Source: an uncultured Collinsella sp. (GTDB taxonomy: Bacteria > Actinomycetota > Coriobacteriia > Coriobacteriales > Coriobacteriaceae). Taken from it: a stretch of DNA of 8,104 nucleotides. The stretch spans positions 1-8,104 of the forward strand of contig URNC01000096.1 in NCBI GenBank assembly GCA_900549065.1, written 5' to 3'. A program made the position numbers and the translations under genes. Below, piece after piece: positions 1 through 7,774 of this stretch (the stretch's first letter is position 1; each line of letters starts with the position of its first letter). Below the pieces are notes generated by a model, which was not told where the DNA came from, ran no database searches, and saw nothing but the letters and a program-made list of their open reading frames with translations.

Positions 1-2
1 GT

Positions 3-1859
<1,857 letters not shown>

Positions 1860-1897
1860 CGTTTTGGGTCTAGACGCCTAGCGTAGCCCCCTTCATG

Positions 1898-1953
1898 CCG
1901 CCCGCCTCATTCGTGAGGCGGGCGGTTATCATGTGCGGGTTTTGTCTTTTTGT
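1898..1953 (+). terminator. Intrinsic terminator after ppdK
   Basis: A perfect 12-bp GC-rich stem (1898-1909 with 1914-1925) is closed by a TTCG tetraloop, 38 bases after the ppdK stop. The run of T is not immediate: TTATC follows the stem, and T-rich stretches come at 1940-1951. Termination may therefore be less abrupt than at the two later terminators, but the position between ppdK and a clear promoter supports the call. Confidence 0.78.
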
Positions 1954-1971
1954 CTGCGTAAAAAATTGTTC

Positions 1972-1999
1972 TTGCAGCAGAAACCCGCGCGTGTATACT
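1972..1999 (+). promoter_or_regulatory. Sigma70-type promoter for rplS
   Basis: A -35 element TTGCAG (1972-1977) is separated by 16 bases from a -10 element TATACT (1994-1999). Transcription should start near 2006, giving a leader of about 60 nt before the rplS ATG. It lies just downstream of the ppdK terminator in the most AT-rich part of the neighbourhood. This is inferred from motif match and context only. Confidence 0.7.
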
Positions 2000-2020
2000 C
2001 GAATACGTTTGTTCAACTAC

Positions 2021-2046
2021 GTGCCGGCCAAGGTGGTACGGCACCT
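2021..2046 (+). promoter_or_regulatory. Structured 5' leader of rplS with two mutually exclusive hairpins
   Basis: The leader contains GTGCCG (2021-2026) complementary to CGGCAC (2039-2044), giving a 6-bp stem. Overlapping it, AGGTG (2031-2035) is complementary to CACCT (2042-2046), giving a 5-bp stem with a 6-nt loop. Both use 2042-2044, so they cannot form together. Structured L19 leaders that bind the protein are known in other phyla. Whether this one is regulatory is inference; the structures are short and could be incidental. Confidence 0.35.
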
Positions 2047-2068
2047 CTAGAAGAGTAAGGAATTGCAC

Positions 2069-2410
2069 ATGGATTACATCCGCGCAATCGAGCGTCAGCA
2101 GATCCGCGAGGACATTCCTCAGGTTCGCGTCGCCGACAACGTCAAGGTTCACTACCGCATTAAGGAAGGCGACCGCGAGCGCATCCAGGTCTTCCAGGGC
2201 GACGTCATCCGCATGGCCGGCGCCGGTGCCCGCGAGACCTTCACCGTCCGCAAGATGTCCTTCGGTGTCGGTGTTGAGCGTACCTTCCCGCTTCACAGCC
2301 CCAAGATCGCCAAGCTCGAGGTCGTTCGTCATGGTCGCGTCCGTCGCGCCAAGCTGTACTACCTCCGCGACAAGGTGGGCAAGGCTGCTCGCATCCCCGA
2401 GAAGCGCTAA
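2069..2410 (+). CDS. rplS: 50S ribosomal protein L19
   Basis: L19 is a protein of the large ribosomal subunit located at the interface with the 30S subunit. The product is 113 residues, the usual length. It carries the family signature at the centre and end, GVGVERTFPLHSPKI followed by RRAKLYYLRDKVGKAARI, and is rich in Arg and Lys. I chose the ATG at 2069 because AAGG (2057-2060), within AGTAAGGAA, sits 8 nt upstream and the protein then begins MDYIRAIE as expected; a TTG two codons earlier (2063) would be too close to that site. It has its own promoter and terminator, so it looks monocistronic. The common neighbours rpsP, rimM and trmD are not beside it here. Identification is very secure. 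Confidence 0.97.
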   Translation: MDYIRAIERQQIREDIPQVRVADNVKVHYRIKEGDRERIQVFQGDVIRMAGAGARETFTVRKMSFGVGVERTFPLHSPKIAKLEVVRHGRVRRAKLYYLRDKVGKAARIPEKR

Positions 2411-2444
2411 GAAGATCGCAGCGTCTGTCCACTCGTTTGGACGT

Positions 2445-2474
2445 AAGGGTCACCTTCGGGTGGCCCTTCTTTTT
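2445..2474 (+). terminator. Intrinsic terminator after rplS
   Basis: A 10-bp stem (2445-2454 with 2459-2468, one G-T pair) closes on a TTCG tetraloop and is followed by CTTTTT. It begins 34 bases after the rplS stop. A smaller hairpin, GTCCA/TGGAC at 2427-2442, lies just upstream. The stem ends 22 bases before the rnhB ribosome binding site, leaving little room for a separate rnhB promoter. Confidence 0.9.
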
Positions 2475-2503
2475 ATCCGATTTGCATGCAAGGAGGGCCT
2501 GGT

Positions 2504-3292
2504 ATGGCCAATATGACGAGCTCGGTTTCGGCATCGCAAGTTGCTGGCGAGCTGGCGAGCGCTACGTTTGAGGAGATTCCCGCCCTCGTGGAGCATTATC
2601 GCGAGGACCCGCGCCAGCAGGTGATCAAGGCTTGCGAGCGTGCTCTTAAGCGCCATGCCAAGGAGCTTGCCGAGCGCGAGCGCGTCAATGACATGTACGA
2701 GCTTATGCATGAGCTTGGCGGCGATGGGGTGGTCGTTGGTGTCGACGAGGTGGGTCGCGGATCGGTGGCCGGTCCTTTGACGGTATGCGCCGTCTGCCTT
2801 CCCATGGAACCGCGCGTCTGGGGTATCAACGATTCCAAAAAGCTCACGCCCGCGCGCCGCGAGTTGCTCTCAGTGAAGATTGCCGAGGTGGCGACGGCGA
2901 TCGGTTTTTGCCATATCGCGCCTAAGGATATCGATGAGATGGGCATGGCCCGCGCAATCCGCGCTGCCGTTGTGGGCGCCGTGGCCGATACGGGGCTCGA
3001 GCCCGACTGCGTCCTCATGGACGGCAACCCCTTGGGCGCCGTTCCCAACGAGCGCGATGTGGTGAAGGGCGATGCCAAGATCGCCTGCATCGCCGCGGCG
3101 TCCATCATGGCCAAGGTCACGCGTGACGAGATGATGGTCGAGTACGACGCCGAGTACCCCGAGTACCATCTGGCCGAGTCGAAGGGCTATGCGAGCCCCG
3201 AGCACATCGAGGCCATTCGCAAACATGGACTTTGTCCGCTGCACCGCGTGAGCTTTTGCGGAAACTTTCTGCAGACTGAGCGCCTTTTCTAG
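2504..3292 (+). CDS. rnhB: Ribonuclease HII
   Basis: Cleaves the RNA strand of RNA-DNA hybrids and starts removal of single ribonucleotides misincorporated into DNA. The 262-residue product has about 75 residues before the catalytic domain, a long N-terminal extension like that of many Gram-positive RNases HII. The acidic active site is intact: D81 and E82 in GVDEVGRGSVAGPL, D173 in LMDGNPLG, and D190 in KGDAKIACIAAASIMAKVTRD; the end HRVSFCGNFLQ is also family-like. The ATG at 2504 is chosen because AGGAGG (2491-2496) sits 7 nt upstream. An in-frame ATG at 2486 lies before that site and is unlikely. No promoter is evident between the rplS terminator and this gene, so readthrough from rplS or a promoter inside rplS is probable. 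Identification is secure. Confidence 0.96.
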   Translation: MANMTSSVSASQVAGELASATFEEIPALVEHYREDPRQQVIKACERALKRHAKELAERERVNDMYELMHELGGDGVVVGVDEVGRGSVAGPLTVCAVCLPMEPRVWGINDSKKLTPARRELLSVKIAEVATAIGFCHIAPKDIDEMGMARAIRAAVVGAVADTGLEPDCVLMDGNPLGAVPNERDVVKGDAKIACIAAASIMAKVTRDEMMVEYDAEYPEYHLAESKGYASPEHIEAIRKHGLCPLHRVSFCGNFLQTERLF

Positions 3293-3341
3293 GTCAATTG
3301 TGGAGACAGGGACCTCTGGGGTTTTATAAACCTGCTGGTAG

Positions 3342-3383
3342 CGGGCCGTATGCAACACCATTGCTGCGTACGGCCCGTTTTTT
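3342..3383 (+). terminator. Intrinsic terminator after rnhB
   Basis: A 9-bp perfect stem (CGGGCCGTA at 3342-3350 with TACGGCCCG at 3369-3377) extends inward by four more pairs including one G-T, around a 10-nt loop. Six T follow directly (3378-3383). This is a textbook rho-independent terminator that isolates rnhB from the yraN group. Confidence 0.93.
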
Positions 3384-3428
3384 GACGGCATTTGGTCAGC
3401 TTTTGGTTTGCTTCCGGTACTTACCCGC

Positions 3429-3485
3429 ATGAAAGGTGCTCTCATCATCGGGGCAATGCAGTGTGCGGGAAAGGAGACCCCATGA
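3429..3485 (+). CDS. Possible 18-codon leader ORF overlapping the yraN start
   Basis: An ATG at 3429 opens a reading frame for MKGALIIGAMQCAGKETP, with its TGA at 3483-3485 overlapping the yraN ATG as ATGA. It contains the yraN ribosome binding site. That arrangement would couple yraN translation to that of the small frame, and the same type of junction occurs at comM-dprA. Against it, no Shine-Dalgarno sequence is visible before 3429, and an 18-codon open frame is easily produced by chance. No family is recognised. Treat it as a candidate only. Confidence 0.22.
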   Translation: MKGALIIGAMQCAGKETP

Positions 3486-3967
3486 GTGCCGCAAGCAAAA
3501 AGAGTAAGACGCAGCAGCTCAAGGAGTGTTGGGAAAACGGCAAGCTCGACTGCGGGGCGATGACGCCCGAGTTTATCAAGGGACTCAGTCCTCGCGAGCT
3601 GGGCATGCTGGGCGAGCTGATCACCATCGACTACTTTAACGAGCGCGGCTACACCTTGCTGGAGCAGGGTTATCGTTGCACCGAGGGCGAGGCCGACCTG
3701 GTGCTGCTCGATGAGCTCGACGATGTCGTGGTGATGGCCGAGGTCAAGACCAGACGCGTTGCGCTGGATTGCAGCACGCGGGTCTTTCCCGAGGAGGCCG
3801 TGGACGCCCAAAAGCAACGTCGCTACCGCCGCATCGCAAGTTGCTATCTCATGGAGCATTATCCGCTCAAGGCGATTCGCTTCGATGCCGTGGGCGTTAC
3901 CATTCGCGGCGGGCATATCGCCGAGATCGAGCACCAGTACAACGCGTTCGATTGGCAGGTGTCGTGA
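3482..3967 (+). CDS. yraN: YraN/UPF0102 family protein (nuclease-like fold)
   Basis: A 161-residue member of the UPF0102 family, whose members resemble Holliday-junction resolvase-type PD-(D/E)XK nucleases; the cellular role is not firmly established. Family motifs are visible: LGMLGELITIDYFNERGY (E45), GEADLVLLD (E70, D72), VVVMAEVKTRR (E87, K89), and IRFDAVGV near the end, so the putative metal-binding D-E-K set is complete. The first 35 residues are a polar, lysine-rich extension with little resemblance to the family core. The ATG at 3482 is chosen because AAGGAG (3471-3476) lies 5 nt upstream; a longer in-frame TTG start at 3392 has no such site. No convincing promoter is seen between the rnhB terminator and this gene. 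The stop overlaps the comM ATG by one base (TGATG), so it probably opens the yraN-comM-dprA-trmFO-xerC operon. Confidence 0.93.
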   Translation: MSAASKKSKTQQLKECWENGKLDCGAMTPEFIKGLSPRELGMLGELITIDYFNERGYTLLEQGYRCTEGEADLVLLDELDDVVVMAEVKTRRVALDCSTRVFPEEAVDAQKQRRYRRIASCYLMEHYPLKAIRFDAVGVTIRGGHIAEIEHQYNAFDWQVS

Positions 3968-5490
3968 TGGCGTTCGAGACGTTTGCCGTTCACGCGGCCT
4001 GCATCCGCGGCGTCGAGGCGATTCCCGTCACGGTCGAGGTCTCGCTTGCCGGTGGCGTTCCGGGCATCCAGATGCTCGGCATTCCGAGTATGGAGGTGAT
4101 GGAATCACGCGGTCGTATCCGGTGCGCCATGCGCTCCGCCGGGTTCGAGATCCCGCGCTCGGGCATTACGGTCAATCTGGCGCCCGGCGATATCCGCAAG
4201 ACCGGTAGCGGCTTTGATCTGCCCATCGCCATCGCGGTATTGGCGGCCGATGGGCAGATTCCCCGCGACAACCTCGATCGTTGTCTTATCGCTGGTGAGC
4301 TTGGCTTGGACGGTACGGTGCTTCCTGTCAAGGGCGAGGTGGCGTTTCAGTTATTGGCGCGTGATTTGGGGCTGTCCTTTATCGCCGGCAGGTCAGACCA
4401 GCATGTGCCACTCGCGGGCGTGGATTGCGGATTCATCGATCATTTGTCTCAGCTTGCTCATGGTATGGGCGATGCCGCGCGGCACTACTTGGATTCCGAG
4501 GGCGTCGAGGCGACCTTTGAGCCTGAGCTCGACTATGCCGACGTGCTGGGGCAGGAAGTCGCTAAACGCGGCATGGCGCTTGCGGCGGCAGGAGAACTCG
4601 GCTTGCTCATGATCGGGTCTCCGGGATCGGGCAAGACGATGCTCGCACGCCGTATGACCGGCATCCTGCCCGAGCTTTCCGTTGAGGATCAGCAGGAGGC
4701 ACTGTGCATCCATTCGGTTTTGGGTGAGAACATTGATGGCTTGTTGGCGGGGCACCGCCCCTTCCGCAGTCCCCACCACAGTATTTCGACCGCAGGCCTT
4801 ATCGGCGGCGGGCGCCCGGTGCACCCGGGTGAGATCAGCCTTGCTCATGGCGGCGTGCTCTTTTTGGACGAGCTTGCCGAGTTTCCCACTGGCGTGCTGC
4901 AGACGCTGCGTCAGCCCATCGAGCGCGGCTACGTGAGGATCGTACGCGTCGACGGGGCTTTTACCTTCCCGTCGCGCTTTCAGCTGCTGGCTGCGAGCAA
5001 TCCCTGCCCCTGCGGCTTTTTGGGCGATCGCGAGGTGCCGTGTCGCTGCTCGGCGGCGATGGTCGAGCGCTATCGGTCTAAACTGCGCGGTCCTTTGGCC
5101 GACCGTATCGACATGATGATCGATGTGACCCGTCCCGACCCTCAAGTGATTATCGAGGGTGCGGAGGGCATGTCGTCGGCCGAGTTACGTGACTACGTTG
5201 TGCGCGGTCGCGCCTTTCGCGCTTGGCGCGAATCCCGCATGGACGATGCGGATGCCGAGGCCGAGGATGACGAGACACGGTCCATTGACGGCGTCGTTTC
5301 GACCTTTGAGCTCGATGATGCGGCGGAGAAGTGTGTGCTCGGCCTGTCGAAGCGCACGCATCTCACAGGGCGTGGCATCGTGCGCCTTGTTCGCATTGCG
5401 CGCACGATTGCAGATGTCGCCGAGAGCGAGCAGGTGACGCAGGACCACGTGCTCGAGGCGGCGATGTACCAGGGAAGGAGGGACCAATGA
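3967..5490 (+). CDS. comM: ComM-type magnesium chelatase-like AAA+ ATPase (YifB family)
   Basis: ComM is a hexameric helicase that drives branch migration during homologous integration of single-stranded DNA in natural transformation; many non-competent bacteria also carry it. The 507-residue product has the expected order. The N-terminal Lon-protease-like domain (about 1-175) includes GIPSMEVMESRGRIR and NLAPGDIRKTGSGFDLPIA. The AAA+ domain has Walker A GSPGSGKT (217-224), PHHSIS (269-274), Walker B VLFLDE (297-302) and the arginine-containing GPLADRID (375-382). A four-cysteine element, CPC (347-349) and CRC (359-361), probably binds zinc as in ComM homologues. The C-terminal helical domain ends with RGIVRLVRIARTIADVAESEQV. 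Residues 425-437 form a strongly acidic linker. The start overlaps the yraN stop and has only a weak Shine-Dalgarno (AGGT at 3957-3960), consistent with translational coupling. All catalytic motifs are intact. Confidence 0.96.
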   Translation: MAFETFAVHAACIRGVEAIPVTVEVSLAGGVPGIQMLGIPSMEVMESRGRIRCAMRSAGFEIPRSGITVNLAPGDIRKTGSGFDLPIAIAVLAADGQIPRDNLDRCLIAGELGLDGTVLPVKGEVAFQLLARDLGLSFIAGRSDQHVPLAGVDCGFIDHLSQLAHGMGDAARHYLDSEGVEATFEPELDYADVLGQEVAKRGMALAAAGELGLLMIGSPGSGKTMLARRMTGILPELSVEDQQEALCIHSVLGENIDGLLAGHRPFRSPHHSISTAGLIGGGRPVHPGEISLAHGGVLFLDELAEFPTGVLQTLRQPIERGYVRIVRVDGAFTFPSRFQLLAASNPCPCGFLGDREVPCRCSAAMVERYRSKLRGPLADRIDMMIDVTRPDPQVIIEGAEGMSSAELRDYVVRGRAFRAWRESRMDDADAEAEDDETRSIDGVVSTFELDDAAEKCVLGLSKRTHLTGRGIVRLVRIARTIADVAESEQVTQDHVLEAAMYQGRRDQ

Positions 5491-6422
5491 TGGCTGAGGG
5501 GACCTTCGAGCTGCATCCAGGTGACGCGTTGTATCCCGAGACCGTTTTGGAGCTTTCTGATGTACCTCAGACGCTCTATGTGCGCGGCAACCCCGAGGCG
5601 CTTTCGACGCCCGCGCTCTCCATCATCGGTGCGCGAAAGGCCTCGCCGTATGGTCTTGCCGTGGCAGAGCTTGCGGCGAAGGTGGCGGTTGAGGCGGGAG
5701 TGACGGTAGTTTCGGGCGGTGCGGTCGGTTGTGACCAGGCCTCGGGTTGGGCTGCGGTCAACGCCGGCGGCAAACACGTTGTGGTGCTGGGGACGGGCGC
5801 CGACGTGGTCTACCCGCGTTCGAGCGCGGGGCTGATTACGCGCACGCTTGATACGGGTGGCGCGGTCGTGTCGATCTCTCCGTGGGGCATGGGTCCGCGC
5901 AAGTTCGCCTTTCCGCGCCGCAATCGCGTAATCGCGGCCCTGTCGCAAGCCCTCTTTGTATCCGAGGCGGGTATGCCTTCTGGGACGTTTTCCACAGCCG
6001 AGGCTGCTATGGATTTGGGGCGCGAACTTCTTGCCGTGCCGGGGTCGATCCTATCGCCCGAGTCGCGTGGCACGAATTACCTCATTGCGAACGGTGCCTG
6101 CTGCATCGTCGACGAGGAATCTATCGAGATGGCTATCTCACGCATCTACGGAACCCTGCGCTACTCGCGCCCCGATGCTCCCGGCATTGCCGACCTGAAT
6201 CCAACGCAGCAGACCGTGATGCATGCGCTCATCGCCTCTCCGCTCAAGGTCGACGACATCGCGGCGCTCGTCTCGCTCGATGCTGTCGGCGTACTCAAAC
6301 TCTTGGGTTCGCTTGAACTCGAGGGTCTTATCGAGCGCATGATGGATGGAAGGTATGCGCCCTCCAAGTTTGCCCTTCACGCCCAGACACCCTTCGGTCA
6401 CAATGGAAAACGTGTCAATTAG
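5487..6422 (+). CDS. dprA: DNA processing protein DprA (Smf), short form with altered loop motif
   Basis: DprA binds incoming single-stranded DNA and loads RecA during transformation. The 311-residue product starts almost directly with the Rossmann-like domain and lacks the N-terminal SAM domain of longer DprAs. Visible motifs are LYVRGNPE, IIGARKASPYG (46-56), VVVLGTGADVVYP (98-110), FPRRNRVIAALS (142-153), VSEAGMPSGTFSTA (158-171) and GTNYLIANGA (195-204). Residues about 237-295 look like the C-terminal winged-helix domain. The usual SGLARGID...AH loop reads SGGAVGCDQASGWAAV (76-91), so its Arg and the AH pair are missing, and the usual SE-x-P is SISP (129-132). The ATG at 5487 overlaps the comM stop (ATGA) and lies 5 nt after AAGGAGG (5475-5481); a second ATG at 5490 is equally well placed at 8 nt. 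The family is certain, but the altered loop leaves exact activity less certain. Confidence 0.94.
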   Translation: MMAEGTFELHPGDALYPETVLELSDVPQTLYVRGNPEALSTPALSIIGARKASPYGLAVAELAAKVAVEAGVTVVSGGAVGCDQASGWAAVNAGGKHVVVLGTGADVVYPRSSAGLITRTLDTGGAVVSISPWGMGPRKFAFPRRNRVIAALSQALFVSEAGMPSGTFSTAEAAMDLGRELLAVPGSILSPESRGTNYLIANGACCIVDEESIEMAISRIYGTLRYSRPDAPGIADLNPTQQTVMHALIASPLKVDDIAALVSLDAVGVLKLLGSLELEGLIERMMDGRYAPSKFALHAQTPFGHNGKRVN

Positions 6423-6436
6423 AAAGGTGTTTGCAG

Positions 6437-7774
6437 ATGCAGTTCGATCAGGTGACAGTTATCGGTGGCGGTCTGGCGGGTTCGGAGTGCGCGATCCAGC
6501 TGGCAGATCGCGGTTTTGCCGTAAAGCTGTGCGAGATGCGCCCCCAGGTGAGCTCCCCGGCTCACCATACCGATCACCTGGCAGAGCTCGTCTGCTCGAA
6601 TTCGTTTAAGTCGACCCGTCCGGATTCCGCGGCTGGTTTGCTGAAGGCCGAGCTTGAGCGCATGGGTTCAGTCCTGCTCGATTGCGCCCATCGCGCGGCT
6701 GTTCCCGCCGGTGGCGCCTTGGCGGTCGACCGCGTCAAGTTTTCCGAGCTTGTCGAGGCCGAGGTTGCCGCTCGTCCCAATATCGAGGTCGTGCACGGTG
6801 AGGTCACACAGATTCCCGAGGGTCACGTGGTCATTGCCGCGGGCCCGCTGTGTTCACCGGCGCTGAGCGAAGAGGTTATGAAGCTCGTCGGTGGCGATGC
6901 CCTGGCATTCTTTGATGCGGCGGCGCCGATCGTCGATGCCTCCACGCTCGATATGGACGTGCTGTTCTCGCAGTCGCGCTACGAGGAGCAGGGGAGCGGC
7001 GACTATCTCAACGCTCCGCTCAACAAGGAGGAGTACGAGGCCTTTATCGAGGCGCTTACCACGGCCGACCGCGTGGTGCTCAAAGACTTTGAGGGCGGCG
7101 ATCTGTTCCAAGCCTGCCAGCCTGCCGAGGAAGTTGCGCGCACCGGCAAGGACGCCATTCGCTTTGGCGCCATGAAGCCCGTCGGCCTCACCGACCCGCG
7201 TACCGGACGTCGCCCCTGGGCGGCGATTCAGCTGCGTGCCGAGAACAAGGAGAAGACCGCCTATAACCTGGTGGGCTTCCAGACCAACTTGACCTTTGGC
7301 GAGCAGAAGCGCGTCTTCCATATGGTGCCGGGCCTGGAGAACGCTGAGTTCTTCCGCTACGGTGTCATGCACCGCAATACCTTTGTCGACGCCCCTCACG
7401 TGCTCGATAGCACCTTTGCCGTGCCCGGTACCGGCGTGCGCCTGGCCGGTCAGATCACCGGCACCGAGGGGTACATGGAAGCCGTGGCGACAGGTCTGCT
7501 CGCGGCGCTCAACACCTATGCCGAGGCTATCGGTGCCGCGGGCGTCGAGTTGCCGCGTGTGGGCGCCCTGGGTGCGCTCGTGGGCTATGCGACCGATCCT
7601 GCCACCGTGGGCTATCAGCCTATGCATGTCAACTTTGGCCTGGTGCCGCCACTCGAGGATGGTAAGCGCCGCAGCAAACGCGACCGCTATCAGGCTTATG
7701 CGGATCGCGCCCTCGAGGCCCTTGATGCCTACTTGGCCACGCGCTCCGACTTGTTTGGAGGCGACCGGTCATAG
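6437..7774 (+). CDS. trmFO: Methylenetetrahydrofolate--tRNA-(uracil-5-)-methyltransferase TrmFO
   Basis: A FAD enzyme that forms 5-methyluridine at position 54 of the tRNA T-loop, taking carbon from 5,10-methylenetetrahydrofolate and reducing power from FADH2/NAD(P)H. The product is 445 residues, the usual length. The FAD-binding glycine motif VIGGGLAGSE is at 8-17, and PAHHTDHLAELVCSNSFKS contains C53, matching the active-site Cys53 of the Bacillus subtilis enzyme. The second active-site Cys is C227 in FQACQPAEE, where the family usually has FEGCLPIEV. Further family blocks are RFGAMKPVGLTDPRTGRRP, YNLVGFQTNLTFGEQKRVF, RYGVMHRNTF, LAGQITGTEGY and MHVNFGLVPPL. The ATG at 6437 is chosen because AGGTG (6425-6429) is 7 nt upstream; a TTG at 6431 would be too close. 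It begins 14 nt after the dprA stop. Its TAG overlaps the probable xerC start. Identification is secure. Confidence 0.97.
   Translation: MQFDQVTVIGGGLAGSECAIQLADRGFAVKLCEMRPQVSSPAHHTDHLAELVCSNSFKSTRPDSAAGLLKAELERMGSVLLDCAHRAAVPAGGALAVDRVKFSELVEAEVAARPNIEVVHGEVTQIPEGHVVIAAGPLCSPALSEEVMKLVGGDALAFFDAAAPIVDASTLDMDVLFSQSRYEEQGSGDYLNAPLNKEEYEAFIEALTTADRVVLKDFEGGDLFQACQPAEEVARTGKDAIRFGAMKPVGLTDPRTGRRPWAAIQLRAENKEKTAYNLVGFQTNLTFGEQKRVFHMVPGLENAEFFRYGVMHRNTFVDAPHVLDSTFAVPGTGVRLAGQITGTEGYMEAVATGLLAALNTYAEAIGAAGVELPRVGALGALVGYATDPATVGYQPMHVNFGLVPPLEDGKRRSKRDRYQAYADRALEALDAYLATRSDLFGGDRS

Noticed and set aside
3382..3410. TTGACG at 3382-3387 as a -35 element for yraN
   Set aside because: It overlaps the terminator T-run, and at 16-18 nt spacing there is no acceptable -10 sequence (GGTTTG region).
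3392..3481. Longer yraN starting at a TTG at 3392
   Set aside because: The added 30 residues have no resemblance to the family and the TTG has no ribosome binding site, whereas the ATG at 3482 has AAGGAG at proper spacing.
2870..3934. Long minus-strand open frame (354 codons) opposite rnhB and yraN
   Set aside because: It spans a strong terminator and two well-identified + strand genes, shows no recognisable family, and has no ribosome binding site that I can see. In GC-rich DNA such antisense frames are an expected shadow of codon bias.
4393..5145. Minus-strand open frame of 250 codons inside comM
   Set aside because: Wholly antisense to an intact, highly conserved gene, with no domain signal. 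The similar frames at 5193-5948 and 6854-7627 were rejected for the same reason.
5331..5486. N-terminal extension of dprA inside comM
   Set aside because: It is the out-of-frame reading of the conserved comM C-terminus. AAGGAGG just before 5487 marks the true start.
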